Of a stretch of DNA of 44,445 bases, positions 1-10,062 are shown piece after piece. Source of the DNA: an uncultured beta proteobacterium. Its GTDB lineage: Bacteria > Pseudomonadota > Gammaproteobacteria > Burkholderiales > Burkholderiaceae_C. A model generated the notes under the pieces. It searched no databases and had not been told where the DNA came from. It saw nothing but the letters and a program-made list of their open reading frames with translations. The stretch lies in the NCBI GenBank assembly GCA_903873485.1, contig CAIQOO010000131.1, forward strand, positions 1 to 44,445. The letters run 5' to 3'. Every line of letters starts with the position of its first letter. Within the stretch, counting starts at the first letter, position 1. The position numbers were made by a program, and so were the translations under genes.

Positions 1-302
1 CCCAGCGCCTGCAGCTTTTTCAGCAAGGCCGGTGTGGCAAGGCCATTGGCATCCAGTCCGACGCTCACCGGCATCAGCTTGTGTGCCACCGCCTTGTCGG
101 CCGCCTTGACCGCGACCGCGCTAATGTGCGCGGCCAGCCGGCGCGGCGAAGCAAAGGGCGTCACCACCGACGCGCCAGATGCCAGCCCGAGTGCCCGCAA
201 CTGCTCGGCCAGTAGCCCGGCAAAGGCTAAACCGAGCTTTTTAAGCGCCTTGGGCGGCAGTTCTTCGACAAACAATTCAACAAGGAGATTTTGAGAGGTC
301 AT
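1..302 (-). CDS. glyS: Glycyl-tRNA synthetase beta subunit, N-terminal part (cut by window edge)
   Basis: The minus strand opens at the ATG at 302 with MTSQNLLVELFVEELPPKAL. This is the typical amino end of the bacterial GlyS beta chain, and the frame stays open to base 1. The beta subunit joins GlyQ in the alpha2-beta2 enzyme that charges tRNA-Gly in the cytoplasm, and supplies most of the tRNA-binding surface. About 100 of roughly 700 residues are visible, so the tRNA-binding and anticodon-binding parts lie outside the window. It follows glyQ on the same strand after a 142-bp gap, the usual alpha-then-beta order. No strong ribosome-binding site is seen before the ATG; the start is chosen from the conserved N-terminal wording. 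Confidence 0.93.
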   Translation of the reverse strand, partial: MTSQNLLVELFVEELPPKALKKLGLAFAGLLAEQLRALGLASGASVVTPFASPRRLAAHISAVAVKAADKAVAHKLMPVSVGLDANGLATPALLKKLQAL

Positions 303-444
303 GATGTGCAGCAAGGCTTGCTGGTCTTGGGTTGATCGTCGCCATTCCCCGAGGGTGCAGGAATGCATCGGCTTGACGTGCGGCCCGCCACGCCAGCGAC
401 AGCGCGGCTTGATGATGTTTGGGGCGGCGCCGGCGCCATGAAAG

Positions 445-1365
445 TCAGGCGGCTTTTTTGGTCATTTGCGCCACCCACTCGCGCGGCGCCATCGGGAAAC
501 CCAGACGTTCGCGGCTGTCAAAGTAGCTTTGTGCCACGCCACGCGCCAGCGTGCGGATGCGGCCAATGTAGGCGGCGCGCTCGGTCACCGAAATCGCGCC
601 ACGGGCATCGAGCAGGTTGAAACTGTGGGCACATTTGAGCACCTGTTCGTAGGCCGGCAGCGCCAGTTGCGTCTCCATCAGGTGCTTGGCCTGACGTTCG
701 TGGGCGGTGAACGCGGTGAACAGAAAGTCGGCATCGCTGTGCTCGAAGTTGTAACTGGACTGCTCGACCTCGTTTTGCTTATAGACATCGCCATAACTCA
801 GCCGGGTGCCGTCGGGCGCTTCGGTCCAGGTCAGGTTATAGACGTTATCAACCCCTTGCAGGTACATCGCCAGGCGCTCCAGCCCGTAAGTGATTTCACC
901 GGTGATGGGCCGGCAGTCGATGCCGCCGACCTGCTGGAAATAGGTGAACTGGGTGACTTCCATGCCATTGAGCCAGACCTCCCAGCCCAGCCCCCAGGCA
1001 CCGAGCGTGGGGTTTTCCCAATCGTCTTCGACAAACCGGATGTCGTTTTTTTTCAGGTCAAAACCGAGCGACTCCAGGCTGCCCAGGTAAAGCTCCAAAA
1101 TATGGCTGGGGGCCGGCTTGAGCACCACCTGATATTGGTAATAGTGCTGCAGGCGATTCGGGTTTTCGCCATAACGACCGTCTTTGGGGCGGCGGCTGGG
1201 CTGCACATAAGCCGCCTTCCACGGCTCTGGCCCCAGCGCCCGCAAAAATGTCGCCGTGTGCGACGTGCCCGCACCGACTTCCATGTCATAGGGCTGCAAC
1301 AACGCGCAGCCCTGGGCATCCCAATACGACTGCAGTTTCAAAATGATTTGCTGGAAGGTCAACAT
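445..1365 (-). CDS. glyQ: Glycyl-tRNA synthetase alpha subunit
   Basis: A 306-residue protein, against about 303 in E. coli. The frame runs 17 codons further upstream, but the family begins at [19 protein letters not shown], so the ATG at 1365 is used. Conserved blocks include the stretch around [20 protein letters not shown] and the later [19 protein letters not shown]. These are class II synthetase segments that form glycyl-adenylate with GlyS. It lies 82 bp downstream of the lnt stop on the same strand and upstream of glyS, so lnt, glyQ and glyS may be co-transcribed. No odd features. Alternatives are unlikely, because the alpha subunit is highly conserved. Confidence 0.96.
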   Translation of the reverse strand: MLTFQQIILKLQSYWDAQGCALLQPYDMEVGAGTSHTATFLRALGPEPWKAAYVQPSRRPKDGRYGENPNRLQHYYQYQVVLKPAPSHILELYLGSLESLGFDLKKNDIRFVEDDWENPTLGAWGLGWEVWLNGMEVTQFTYFQQVGGIDCRPITGEITYGLERLAMYLQGVDNVYNLTWTEAPDGTRLSYGDVYKQNEVEQSSYNFEHSDADFLFTAFTAHERQAKHLMETQLALPAYEQVLKCAHSFNLLDARGAISVTERAAYIGRIRTLARGVAQSYFDSRERLGFPMAPREWVAQMTKKAA

Positions 1366-1447
1366 AAGTGGTGGCGTGCCGGCCAATGCGGCCCTGATTG
1401 GTGAAACACACGCCAAGCCAGGCGCGCAATGGGCTGATTTTACCGGT

Positions 1448-3052
1448 TCAGACTGGCGTGTTGCGGCGGCTGGCCCAGAACATCAGCAGCAGGCCCGCCA
1501 CCGCCAGCAGCCACATCGGCCACAAACCCCAGCGCGACAGCCAGGACGCATAAGGGGTCATGCCGCTGCGCCCTTGCACCTCGCCGGTCAGGGCGGCTGC
1601 CGTGTGGGAAGGCAGGGCATGGGTGACACGCCCCCGGTGATCAACAATGGCGGTCTGCCCGGTGTTGGTCGCCAGCAGAAACGGACGGTCAAACTCCAGC
1701 GCGCGCATGCGGGCAATCTGCAAGTGCTGGTCCATCGCCAGGTGTTCGCCAAACCAGCCCAGGTTGCTGATGTTGACCAGCATGGTGGGGGCTTGCGCCG
1801 GATTGGCAAACAACCTGGCCATCTCGTCAGAAAACAGGTTCTCGTAACAAATCGTCGCCGCCAGTCGCTGCCCCCGCCAGTCAAAGGTGGGCTGCGGCAA
1901 GGCGCCGCGGTTGAAATCCCCCAGCGGAATATTCATCAAATCGGTGAACCAGCGGAACCAGGGCGGGATGAACTCGCCAAAAGGCACCAGATGGTGCTTG
2001 TTGTAGCGCCAGGGTGGCGACTGTCCGGGTTTGAGGCCTACCACCGAATTGGTGTAGCCGTCGGTGAAATTCCCCAGTGGCACGCCCACCAGCGCGGCCT
2101 GCTCGCCACTGGCAAAGCGCTGCTGCAACGCCTGCCAGTAGCCCTCGGGCAACTGCGCAGGCAACAGCGGCACTGCGGTTTCAGGCGAGATCGTCAGGGC
2201 ACTGCGGCTGGACTGGAACTGTTCGCCATACCAGCGCAACGCCGTCGGCACTCCGGTAGCGGCCTGAAATTTTTGTTCCTGCGGGATATTGCCCTGGAGC
2301 AGGGTCACGCTCAGACTGCCCTGGGAGACACCTTGTGGCAGCGGCAACACAAGGCAAGCCGCCAACAGCCCCAGCAGGGTGGCAGCCGAAACCGCCTTGT
2401 CGCGCCAGTCGGCGGCACTCAGAACGTTTGCCAGCAGCGCCGCCAGTGCCGCTGCCGCAAAACCAACACCATAGCAGCCACCCCAGGCAATCAGGCCGGC
2501 CAGGGGGCCGTCAAGTTGCGCGTAACCAATGGCACCCCAGCCAAAGCCGGTCAGCCACTGGCCACGCATCAATTCTGCAAGCAGCCAAAATGCTGCAAAA
2601 CTAATAGCTGTCAGCGCTTTACCGGTAAGGGCTAGAGCATGAAAACATGCACAAACTGCAGCGTAGTACAAGGCCAGCGCTGCGGCCAGCGCCAGCACTG
2701 CCAGCAGCGCCAGCACAGCAGGCAGTCCGCCATAGATGTGCATCGAGGTAAAAAGCCAGGCAAAAGTCAGCGACAACCAGGCCACGGCGTACAGCCAACC
2801 GCGCCACGCCGCCTGCCGGGCGCTGCCGCTGCCAGTCAGCAAGCGCACCAGGACCGCCATCGCCAGGATTTGCGCCCACCAAATCGGCTGGCCTTGCTGC
2901 AGCCCAGGCAAAGCCGCTATCTTTAGCGGCCAGGCAACGCTGGCAGCCTGCACGCCGCCGGCCAGCAACGCCAGCAGGGCGGGCCAGAAACCTGACGCTT
3001 TGTGCCGCCTTGGAAAAAGATCAAAGCCTGCCCGGTCCTCAAGGCGTTTCAT
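1448..3052 (-). CDS. lnt: Apolipoprotein N-acyltransferase
   Basis: A 534-residue inner-membrane enzyme that adds the third acyl chain to the N-terminal cysteine of lipoproteins. The first ~240 residues are mostly hydrophobic helices. The rest is a nitrilase-like periplasmic domain, followed by a last membrane segment near 510-525. By eye the catalytic triad is E291 (in SPETAVPLL), K352 (in [12 protein letters not shown]) and C402 (in ATICYENLF), with spacing like E. coli E267/K335/C387. The ATG at 3052 overlaps the end of corC by 14 bp, which suggests translational coupling; ybeX-lnt is also paired in E. coli. Residues about 139-151 are encoded by a dispersed repeat (2603-2640) lying in a membrane segment. 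Confidence 0.95.
   Translation of the reverse strand: MKRLEDRAGFDLFPRRHKASGFWPALLALLAGGVQAASVAWPLKIAALPGLQQGQPIWWAQILAMAVLVRLLTGSGSARQAAWRGWLYAVAWLSLTFAWLFTSMHIYGGLPAVLALLAVLALAAALALYYAAVCACFHALALTGKALTAISFAAFWLLAELMRGQWLTGFGWGAIGYAQLDGPLAGLIAWGGCYGVGFAAAALAALLANVLSAADWRDKAVSAATLLGLLAACLVLPLPQGVSQGSLSVTLLQGNIPQEQKFQAATGVPTALRWYGEQFQSSRSALTISPETAVPLLPAQLPEGYWQALQQRFASGEQAALVGVPLGNFTDGYTNSVVGLKPGQSPPWRYNKHHLVPFGEFIPPWFRWFTDLMNIPLGDFNRGALPQPTFDWRGQRLAATICYENLFSDEMARLFANPAQAPTMLVNISNLGWFGEHLAMDQHLQIARMRALEFDRPFLLATNTGQTAIVDHRGRVTHALPSHTAAALTGEVQGRSGMTPYASWLSRWGLWPMWLLAVAGLLLMFWASRRNTPV
2603..2640 (-). repeat. Dispersed ~40-bp repeat, copy 1 (inside lnt)
   Basis: Read on the minus strand it goes from ctctagccctt through aaagcgctgacagctatt. 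Family core: CTAGCCCTT, 5-7 variable bases, then CAAGCGCTGACAGCTATT. Sense orientation in lnt, encoding [14 protein letters not shown]. Confidence 0.8.
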
Positions 3053-3905
3053 CCGATGCCGGGGATACTTTGAACCATTTCACCGCTCCCCCCCTGGTGT
3101 GCAGCACGGCAAAGTCGAGACCGGCGAACACAAAATGCTCGCCCCGCTTGGGCACATGGCCCATCTCATGGGCAATCAGGCCACCGATCGTTTCAAATTG
3201 GTCGTCAGGATCGGTGCTCTCGATCTTGACAGCAAAGGTGTGCTCAACCCGCTCGATCAGTGTGTCACCGCTGATGCGGTAGGTTCGATCGGCCAAACCA
3301 AAAATATCGCCATCGTCTTCGGCGATGTCAAATTCATCCTCAATCTCGCCGACGATCTGCTCTAGCACATCCTCGATCGTGATCAGGCCGGCAACCCGGC
3401 CAAATTCGTCGATCACGATCGCCAGGTGGTTGTGGTTGCTCTGAAAATCGCGCAACAGGTCATTCAGGCCCTTGCTTTCCGGCACAAAAACCGCCGGCCT
3501 GAGCAATGCGCGAATATTGAACTCGGGTGCACGTTGCAGCTTGAGCAAATCCTTGGCCATCAAGATGCCAATGATGTTTTCGCGTTCTCCTTCATATACC
3601 GGAAAGCGCGAGTGTGCCGTATCAATCACGCCGTGCATCATCTGATCATGCGGATCTTCAATATTGACAAGCTCCATCCTGGTCGATGGCACCATGACAT
3701 CGCCGGCCGTCATGTCGGCCATTCGAATCACGCCTTCCAGCATTTTTCTGGAGTCATTGCCAATGATCTGGTTGTGCTCGGCTTCGACCAGCCAATCAAT
3801 CAATTCATCCGTCGAATCCGGCCCCGGATGGATGAATTCGGCGATTTTTTGCAACAGGGTGCGGCTATCTTCGCGCTCGGGGCGCGTGGGGTAAGGGTCA
3901 GACAC
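3039..3905 (-). CDS. corC: CorC/HlyC-type CBS-domain protein
   Basis: A 288-residue soluble protein with a CBS pair at about residues 65-190 (including MTAGDVMVPSTRMELV and GLITIEDVLEQIVGEIEDEF) and a C-terminal CorC_HlyC (transporter-associated) domain at about 205-280. It lacks the DUF21 membrane domain of longer relatives, like E. coli YbeX. The family is linked to magnesium/cobalt efflux with CorA and to ribosome and membrane homeostasis, but the precise function is unsettled. Its 3' end overlaps the lnt start. The ATG at 3905 gives the usual short acidic/basic N terminus. It heads the run corC-lnt-glyQ-glyS. Confidence 0.92.
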   Translation of the reverse strand: MSDPYPTRPEREDSRTLLQKIAEFIHPGPDSTDELIDWLVEAEHNQIIGNDSRKMLEGVIRMADMTAGDVMVPSTRMELVNIEDPHDQMMHGVIDTAHSRFPVYEGERENIIGILMAKDLLKLQRAPEFNIRALLRPAVFVPESKGLNDLLRDFQSNHNHLAIVIDEFGRVAGLITIEDVLEQIVGEIEDEFDIAEDDGDIFGLADRTYRISGDTLIERVEHTFAVKIESTDPDDQFETIGGLIAHEMGHVPKRGEHFVFAGLDFAVLHTRGGAVKWFKVSPASDETP

Positions 3906-3998
3906 GGCCGGTAAAGCAGGACATGCAGTGGTTGATCAAGCCGCAAGGATAGCTGATAACGGCTGCGGCAACCGGCAAAACCGCAGCGCGCGCAAGAA

Positions 3999-4727
3999 TT
4001 AGTCGGCCCGGCTTGCCTGACCTACGGTTTGCCAGACGGCCTGAAGACGATCCAGCGTATCTTTAAACTGTTTGGCATGCACCTTGAACTGGTAGTTGGT
4101 CTGCGCCATCTGCTCTTGCACGATCTCGGTCAACTGGGTGTCCAGCGTGGCCGGGGGCAGGCTCAAATGCCCTTGAGACTCGACGCCATCGCGCTCAATG
4201 AGCGCACCCGCATGGCTGGCGATCCGGAGCATGGCCGTGTTTTCAGAAAGCGCATGAACAAAAATGGTTTTCACACCCCGATTGCGCGCATGCATGGCGG
4301 CTCTCTCAAACAGGCGCCCGCCAAAGCCGCGACCGCGCGCTTTGGGCAGTACCGAGACACCGAACTCGGCCGCAGAGTTATGCGCCATGTCCATCGAAAA
4401 CGCCAAATGCGCCATGGCAATCAGCGAGAGTCGCCGGTTGTAAATGCCAAAAATCTCGTCTCGCTCAAAATTCAGGTCATCAACATAGCGAACAATTTGC
4501 TCATCTTGAGCCGAAAATCCAAACCGATAGTACCGATCCTGCGCATCAAGCGAAAGCAGGTGATCGGCAATGCGCCCACGGTGGTTTTCCCCTAACGATC
4601 GAATTGGCACCACCAGGCCGGACTCCTTGGGAGCGACCACGGAGTTGGTCGCCGGCTCGGGCGGGCGGGCGGGCAACGTCGAATCTGCGGTGATCGGTTG
4701 TTGACCTTGGGTCTTGATTTCTAGCAT
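3999..4727 (-). CDS. GNAT-family N-acetyltransferase
   Basis: A 242-residue protein with one GNAT domain at about residues 40-190. Motif A reads VLPKARGRGFGGRLFERA, the R-G-x-G-x-G acetyl-CoA pyrophosphate loop, followed by the motif B-like stretch TIFVHALSENTAMLRIASHAG. The first ~45 residues are low-complexity and proline-rich. The C-terminal ~50 residues look helical. The substrate cannot be told from sequence. The ATG at 4727 is preferred over one ten codons upstream, because the upstream stretch does not resemble the domain; neither has a clear ribosome-binding site. It is separated from corC by 93 bp and is probably transcribed separately. Confidence 0.8.
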   Translation of the reverse strand: MLEIKTQGQQPITADSTLPARPPEPATNSVVAPKESGLVVPIRSLGENHRGRIADHLLSLDAQDRYYRFGFSAQDEQIVRYVDDLNFERDEIFGIYNRRLSLIAMAHLAFSMDMAHNSAAEFGVSVLPKARGRGFGGRLFERAAMHARNRGVKTIFVHALSENTAMLRIASHAGALIERDGVESQGHLSLPPATLDTQLTEIVQEQMAQTNYQFKVHAKQFKDTLDRLQAVWQTVGQASRAD

Positions 4728-5176
4728 GACGTGAATATAAGGGTTTCCCCTAGTCAATTTACTCTAAAAGTGAGAATTATTAGCCACTTGTAGGAATCAA
4801 GTCACATCGAGTGACAAGGCAGCCTTATCACTTGCAATCTGCCTGCTCTGTGGCTCAAGCGCATGGCCCCCAAATCCCGGAAAACCGGCCCGTTACCATG
4901 ATTTTTGCCTGTGCCACCGTGTGCCCCCGGTTGGTGCAGCTAAGTGCGGTCGAGCACAAGCATCAACGACAATACGAGCGGCGGGCTTGCGTAGCTTGGC
5001 AGCCCGAGCGTCAAACTGCATTGCACCCACCTGCGTCAAAGGCGATGCCGCATCGCGGTGTGGCGTGCAGTCATTGGGCGATGGAGGTTGCGTCAGGGTA
5101 TCGGAAAATCATCCCGCACCCATTCAAGATGCAAAAATAGTATGGCTAATCAATGGTTTACGAAAGTTTTAGAGCG
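4728..5176. other. Intergenic region between divergent genes
   Basis: 449 bp between the GNAT gene (minus) and the dehydrogenase (plus). The first ~75 bp are AT-rich and probably hold promoter elements for the minus-strand gene. The remaining sequence is open in some frames, but none of the translations resembles a protein I recognise. A short string around 4867-4890 (cccccaaatcccggaaaacc) weakly resembles 11703-11725 in the toxin-antitoxin pocket. No terminator, repeat or RNA gene was recognised. Confidence 0.5.
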
Positions 5177-6184
5177 ATGAACATTGTGATACTCGATGAC
5201 TACCAGGATGCTGTGAGAAAGCTGGCTTGCGCGGCCAAGCTGGAGACCTGGCCTACCAAGGTGTTCACCAACACGGTCAAGGGCCTTGGCCAACTGTCGG
5301 TGCGTCTCAAAGACGCTGAGGTGATCGTGCTCAATGGTGACCGCACACAGATGCCACGCGCCCTGATTGAAAAATTGCCCAAACTGAAATTGGTGGTGCA
5401 AACCGGACGTATTGGTTCGCACATTGACATCGAGGCCTGTACCGAGCGCGGCATTGCCGTGGCCGAAGGCACCGGCTCCCCGGTGGCGCCGGCCGAACTG
5501 GCCTGGGCCCTGATCATGGCGGCGGCGCGACGCTTGCCGCAGTACATCGGCAACCTCAAGCATGGTGCCTGGCAACAGTCTGGCCTCAAATCGAGCGGCA
5601 TGCCGCCCAATTTTTGTCTGGGCACCACGCTCAAGGGACGCAACCTGGGTATTTGGGGTTACGGCAAAATTGGTCAACTGGTGGCAGGCTATGGCCGGGC
5701 GTTTGGCATGCGGGTGCTGGTGTGGGGCCGGGAACCTTCGCGCGAGCGGGCTGTGCTTGACGGATTTGAGGTTGCCAGCAGCCGCGAACATCTGTTTGAA
5801 CAGGCTGATGTGCTGACACTTCATGTGCGGCTGACGGCAGAAACCACCGGCATGGTGCGGCTTGAAGACCTCTCCAAAATGAAGCCGACTGCGCTGCTGG
5901 TGAATATTTCACGCGCCGAGTTGCTCGAACCGGATGCGCTGTTGAGTGCGCTCAACCGGGGCCGCCCCGGCATGGCCGCGATTGATGTATTTGAATCCGA
6001 GCCAATTTTGCAGGGCCACGCGCTGCTGCGGCTGGAGAACTGCATTTGCACACCGCATATCGGCTTTGTCGAGCAAGACAGCTACGAGATGTATTTTGGC
6101 GCCGCATTTGACAACGTGATCAACTTCATCAAGGGTCGCCCGACCAATATCGTCAACCCGGGCGCGCTGCAAATTCGGCGCTGA
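5177..6184 (+). CDS. D-2-hydroxyacid dehydrogenase family protein
   Basis: A 335-residue NAD(P)-dependent oxidoreductase of the D-isomer-specific 2-hydroxyacid dehydrogenase family. The Rossmann signature GIWGYGKIGQLVAGYG sits near residue 165. The catalytic Arg is in VNISRAELLE (the usual SRG reads SRA), the Glu is in DVFESEPI, and the His is in CTPHIGF. The family reduces 2-keto acids or oxidises 2-hydroxy acids; the substrate (glyoxylate, hydroxypyruvate, phosphoglycerate-like) is not clear. An ATG eight codons upstream is also possible, but MNIVILDDYQ is the typical beginning. It converges with the HD-GYP gene one base after its stop. Confidence 0.88.
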   Translation: MNIVILDDYQDAVRKLACAAKLETWPTKVFTNTVKGLGQLSVRLKDAEVIVLNGDRTQMPRALIEKLPKLKLVVQTGRIGSHIDIEACTERGIAVAEGTGSPVAPAELAWALIMAAARRLPQYIGNLKHGAWQQSGLKSSGMPPNFCLGTTLKGRNLGIWGYGKIGQLVAGYGRAFGMRVLVWGREPSRERAVLDGFEVASSREHLFEQADVLTLHVRLTAETTGMVRLEDLSKMKPTALLVNISRAELLEPDALLSALNRGRPGMAAIDVFESEPILQGHALLRLENCICTPHIGFVEQDSYEMYFGAAFDNVINFIKGRPTNIVNPGALQIRR

Positions 6185-6185
6185 G

Positions 6186-7424
6186 TCAGCGCGGCAGATG
6201 GTTCAATCCGGACCACAGTTCGTTGAGGTCCGGAAAATTCCACTTGGCCGGGTCTTCGCGGTTCTGGATGCGCTCAGTGGTGCTGGGCTGCGACAAATCG
6301 ACCATCACCGGCACCATCCGCATGTTGGACTTGGTCGAAAAAAACACCTTGATGACCGGCGTAGTCAGCGAGCGTTTTGACTGCTCGGTGACCACGCCGA
6401 TACGCCCTGAAGTCAAGCGCACCAAGGACCCAACCGGGTAAATGCCCATGCTTTTGACAAAGGCCTGGAATATCTTGGGGTCAAAGTGGCCGTTCGCCCA
6501 CTCGGCCATTTTTCGCAATGACTCGGCCGGATCCCAACCCGATTTGTAGGGCCGGTTGGAGGTAATCGCATCATAAACATCACACACGGCGGCCATTTTT
6601 GCATGCAGGCTGATCTGCTCGCCGCTGAAGCGCTCCGGGTAGCCGGAGCCATCCATTTTTTCGTGATGGTGCAACACCACGTCCAGCGACACGGCATCCA
6701 CCCCGCTGCTGGCCATGAGCATTTTGTAACCCTCGGTCGGATGGGTTTTCATGATGTCAAACTCGGCGTTGGTCAACTTGCCGGGCTTGTTCAACACCTC
6801 GGTCGGCATCGCCACCTTGCCCAGATCATGCAGCAGACCGGCCATGCCGCAGGCACGGGTTTGCGGCTCGTCGAGACTGAGTTGCTTGGCCAGCGCCACC
6901 ATCATGGCGCACACCGCCACCGAATGCATGTAGGTGTAATCGTCAGCCGTCTTCAGCCGGGCCAGGCTGATGATGGCCCCCGGGTTGCGTGCTATCGAGT
7001 CGGTGATGTCTTCCACCAACTGCCGGGCACCCCCGACATCCACCGCCCGGCCCATGCGCACTTCTTCAAACATGGATACCACCGCCGCCTTGGACTCCAG
7101 GCAAATGCGTGCAGCACGCGCGACCTCTTGGGCTGCCGGCACCGGTGAAGTCTCGCGCACGACGCGGGCTGGCCGGATTGCGACCGGGGCCGGCAGCACT
7201 GGCAGTTCGACCGCGCTGACCACCGGCACATCTTCGGCAACATCGGCACCGAGACCACAGTCGATCCAGACCTCTTTGATGCTGCTCGCCAAAATCAGCT
7301 TGATGTCATTGGGATCGCGCAGCACAAAACCGGTGCGCCAGAACGGATGATCCATCCAGGAACCGCAGAACTGCTTCAAATGCATTCCGAGTTGCAATTG
7401 TTGAACGCTGACTCGCTTGAGCAT
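6186..7424 (-). CDS. HD-GYP domain protein (DUF3391 + HD-GYP), predicted c-di-GMP phosphodiesterase
   Basis: A 412-residue cytoplasmic protein. Residues 1 to ~125 match DUF3391-type N termini. The HD-GYP domain follows, with HD at 199-200 (GLLHDLGKVAMP), H228, HHHE at 252-255 and GYP at 261-263 (HHHEKMDGSGYP). All the canonical residues are present, so hydrolysis of c-di-GMP is expected. A small C-terminal domain starts at IYPVGSLVRLTSGRIGVVTE. It stands alone on the minus strand, with 174 bp to the helicase gene. The gene at 18259 is a degenerate colinear relative, and a third HD-GYP domain is in the response regulator at 32466. Confidence 0.93.
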   Translation of the reverse strand: MLKRVSVQQLQLGMHLKQFCGSWMDHPFWRTGFVLRDPNDIKLILASSIKEVWIDCGLGADVAEDVPVVSAVELPVLPAPVAIRPARVVRETSPVPAAQEVARAARICLESKAAVVSMFEEVRMGRAVDVGGARQLVEDITDSIARNPGAIISLARLKTADDYTYMHSVAVCAMMVALAKQLSLDEPQTRACGMAGLLHDLGKVAMPTEVLNKPGKLTNAEFDIMKTHPTEGYKMLMASSGVDAVSLDVVLHHHEKMDGSGYPERFSGEQISLHAKMAAVCDVYDAITSNRPYKSGWDPAESLRKMAEWANGHFDPKIFQAFVKSMGIYPVGSLVRLTSGRIGVVTEQSKRSLTTPVIKVFFSTKSNMRMVPVMVDLSQPSTTERIQNREDPAKWNFPDLNELWSGLNHLPR

Positions 7425-7598
7425 GGATGGTGAGAATGAATATTCTGTCGGGCATCAGCGCCTGAGCTGACACGGCTAGTTTGCCACAACCACAGGAAGA
7501 TATTTTGGCAAGCGGGGTACTTCAGCCAGATCAGTAGCCGACCGGCTTTCGCCCGCTTTGAACCAGTTTGAACCGGCTTGATTTGGCACCGGCCCGGT

Positions 7599-10025
7599 TC
7601 ACGGCACCGGTGTCAGCTTGGCCACGCTCAGCGCCAGCCACTTGGTGCCATGACGCGGGAAATTGATCTGGGCGCGGGCATCGATGCCGCTGCCTTCAAG
7701 CAGTTGCACCGTGCCTTCACCAAACTTGGCGTGAAACAGCTTTTGGCCGACCTTGAAGCTGTGACCAGCAGGCTCTTTACGTTGCGGCACGGCAGGCCCT
7801 GAAAATTTTGAATAATCAGTGCCAAATTGGCCTCCAGCCCTTGCTGGGTATGCGCTGGCAGCTCCTGAACTTAAAGCATTTCCAGAACCATAACTGGTCG
7901 ATTTGCTGCCAAACCCGGACTTTCTGGAGGTGATCCATTTCAATGCCGACTCGGGCAGTTCGTCCAAAAACCGGCTTTTCATGTTGTAGCGGGTCTGGCC
8001 ATGCAGCATGCGGGTTTGCGAATGGCTCAGGTACAGGCGCTGGCGGGCACGGGTGATGGCCACATACATCAGGCGGCGCTCCTCCTCTAGCCCGCCCTGA
8101 TCGCTCATGGCGTTTTCATGCGGGAACAGACCTTCTTCGAGTCCGGTGATGAAGACACAGTCAAATTCCAGCCCCTTGCTGGCGTGAACGGTCATCAGTT
8201 GAACCGCATCCTGCCCGGCTTGCGCCTGGTTGTCGCCGGCTTCCAGCGCGGCATGGGTCAAAAAGGCCACCAGCGGTGACAGGGTTTCGCCGGTGTCGGC
8301 ATCGGGTGCAGGCAGTTCCGGCAAGGGCTGGTTCAGATCCAGCCCTTGCGAGGCCGGCGACTGGGTCAGGGCATGGCCGAGTTCATCCGCCGGCCACGCC
8401 ACGGCGTCGCGGCCAAAGCCTTCCATCGAGACGAAACTCTCTGCCGCGTTGACCAGTTCTTCGAGGTTTTCCAGTCGGTCGGCACCCTCGCGGTCGGCCT
8501 TGTAATGGGTGATCAGGCCGCTGTGGTCAAGTGTTGCGGCAACGATGTCCTGCAGGCTCATGCCTTGGGTTTGCTCGCGCAACACGTCAATGCCGGCCAG
8601 AAAGCCGCCAATGTTGGTGCCCGCCTTGCCACTCAAGCCGCTGACCGCGTCACTCAAGGCGCAGCCGGTGGTGCGCGCCAGATCCTGCAATTGCTCCAGG
8701 CTGCGCGCGCCGATGCCGCGCGGCGGAAAGTTCACGGCACGCAAGAAACTGGTGTCATCGCGCGGATTTTCCAACAGGCGCAGGTAGGCCAGCGCGTGCT
8801 TGATTTCGGCCCGCTCAAAAAAGCGCAGGCCGCCATAGACCTTGTAGGGTATGCCCATGTTGAACAACGCAGTCTCGATGACGCGGCTTTGTGCATTGCT
8901 GCGGTACAGCACGGCGATCTCCTGACGCGGGGCACCTTCGCGCACCAAATTGCGTATTTCATCCACCATCCACTGCGCCTCGGCAAAGTCGCTGACCGCC
9001 TCAAACACCCGCACCGGCTCACCCGGCCCCTGTGCGGTACGCAGATTTTTGCCCAGACGTTTGCTGTTATGGCTGATCAGCGCATTGGCACTGTCGAGGA
9101 TGTTGCTGCCGCTGCGGTAGTTTTCTTCGAGCTTGATCTGATGCCGCACGCCAAATTCGCGCACAAAGTCGGCCATGTTGCCGACGCGCGCGCCGCGAAA
9201 GGCGTAAATGCTCTGGTCGTCGTCGCCGACCGCCAGCACGCAGCCGGTCGGCGCAAAGGCACCATCGACACTGCCGTGGGCACCGGTGCCGGCCAGCATC
9301 TTGATCCAGGCGTATTGCAGTTTGTTGGTGTCCTGAAACTCGTCAATCAGGATATGCCTGAAGCGGCGCTGGTAGTGCTCCCGGATCGGATCATTGTCAC
9401 GCAGCAACTCGTAACTGCGCAGCATCAGTTCAGCAAAATCGACCACGCCCTCGCGCTGGCACTGCTCTTCATAAAGCTGGTAAATCTCGATTTTTTTGCG
9501 GGTTTCTTCATCGCGCACCGGCACCATGTTGGGCCGCTGGCCATCTTCTTTGCAGCCGTTGATGAACCACTGCATCGGCTTGACCGGGAAACGCTCGTCA
9601 TCAATGGCAAATTGCTTGTACAGGCGCTTGATGCAAGACAACTGGTCTTGCGTGTCGAGAATCTGAAAACTCGGCGGCAGATTGGCCAATTTGCAATGGG
9701 CACGCAAGAAACGGTTGCACAGCCCGTGAAAGGTGCCAATCCACATGCCGCGCACATTGACTGGCAGCATCGCACCCAACCGCGCCATCATTTCCTTGGC
9801 CGCCTTGTTGGTAAAGGTGACCGCCAGAATGCCGCCAGGCGACACCTGCCCGGTTTGCAGCAGCCAGGCTATACGGGTGGTCAGCACCCGGGTTTTGCCG
9901 GAGCCGGCGCCAGCCAGAATCAGTGCGTGCTCGGCAGGCAGCGTGACCGCCGCAAGTTGTTCGGGGTTGAGGTGGTGCAGCAGACCAGCGTCCGGCGGGC
10001 TTGGGGGTGTCATGGCAGAAAACAT
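7599..10025 (-). CDS. uvrD: UvrD/PcrA-type superfamily 1 DNA helicase
   Basis: A helicase of about 808 residues. Walker A (GAGSGKT) is near residue 39, motif Ia is TFTNKAAKEM, motif II is LIDEFQDTN, motif III is VGDDDQSIYAFRGA, motif IV is LEENYRSGSNIL, and motif V/VI includes MTVHASKGLEFDCVF and EEERRLMYVAITRAR. The C-terminal FKVGQKLFHAKFGEGTV segment is the Tudor-like domain typical of UvrD/PcrA. The enzyme unwinds DNA 3'-5' in nucleotide-excision and mismatch repair. The frame extends 44 codons upstream, but those codons run into the duplicated fragment at 10063-10125 and are not helicase-like. ATG 10025 is used; ATG 10013 is equally possible. Confidence 0.93.
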   Translation of the reverse strand: MFSAMTPPSPPDAGLLHHLNPEQLAAVTLPAEHALILAGAGSGKTRVLTTRIAWLLQTGQVSPGGILAVTFTNKAAKEMMARLGAMLPVNVRGMWIGTFHGLCNRFLRAHCKLANLPPSFQILDTQDQLSCIKRLYKQFAIDDERFPVKPMQWFINGCKEDGQRPNMVPVRDEETRKKIEIYQLYEEQCQREGVVDFAELMLRSYELLRDNDPIREHYQRRFRHILIDEFQDTNKLQYAWIKMLAGTGAHGSVDGAFAPTGCVLAVGDDDQSIYAFRGARVGNMADFVREFGVRHQIKLEENYRSGSNILDSANALISHNSKRLGKNLRTAQGPGEPVRVFEAVSDFAEAQWMVDEIRNLVREGAPRQEIAVLYRSNAQSRVIETALFNMGIPYKVYGGLRFFERAEIKHALAYLRLLENPRDDTSFLRAVNFPPRGIGARSLEQLQDLARTTGCALSDAVSGLSGKAGTNIGGFLAGIDVLREQTQGMSLQDIVAATLDHSGLITHYKADREGADRLENLEELVNAAESFVSMEGFGRDAVAWPADELGHALTQSPASQGLDLNQPLPELPAPDADTGETLSPLVAFLTHAALEAGDNQAQAGQDAVQLMTVHASKGLEFDCVFITGLEEGLFPHENAMSDQGGLEEERRLMYVAITRARQRLYLSHSQTRMLHGQTRYNMKSRFLDELPESALKWITSRKSGFGSKSTSYGSGNALSSGAASAYPARAGGQFGTDYSKFSGPAVPQRKEPAGHSFKVGQKLFHAKFGEGTVQLLEGSGIDARAQINFPRHGTKWLALSVAKLTPVP

Positions 10026-10062
10026 GGCGCATTGTAGAAAGCCTGGCAGGTGATCATGAGCT

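Noticed and set aside
466..2635. Plus-strand frames opposite glyQ and lnt (312 and 430 codons)
   Set aside because: They mirror the codons of conserved genes on the other strand and have no family resemblance.
4811..5140. 109-codon frame in the GNAT/dehydrogenase intergenic region
   Set aside because: No ribosome-binding site, no recognisable motifs, and composition unlike the neighbouring proteins.
8346..10037. Long plus-strand frame of 563 codons opposite the helicase gene
   Set aside because: It is antisense to conserved helicase motifs, and its composition reflects the G+C-rich third positions of the real gene.
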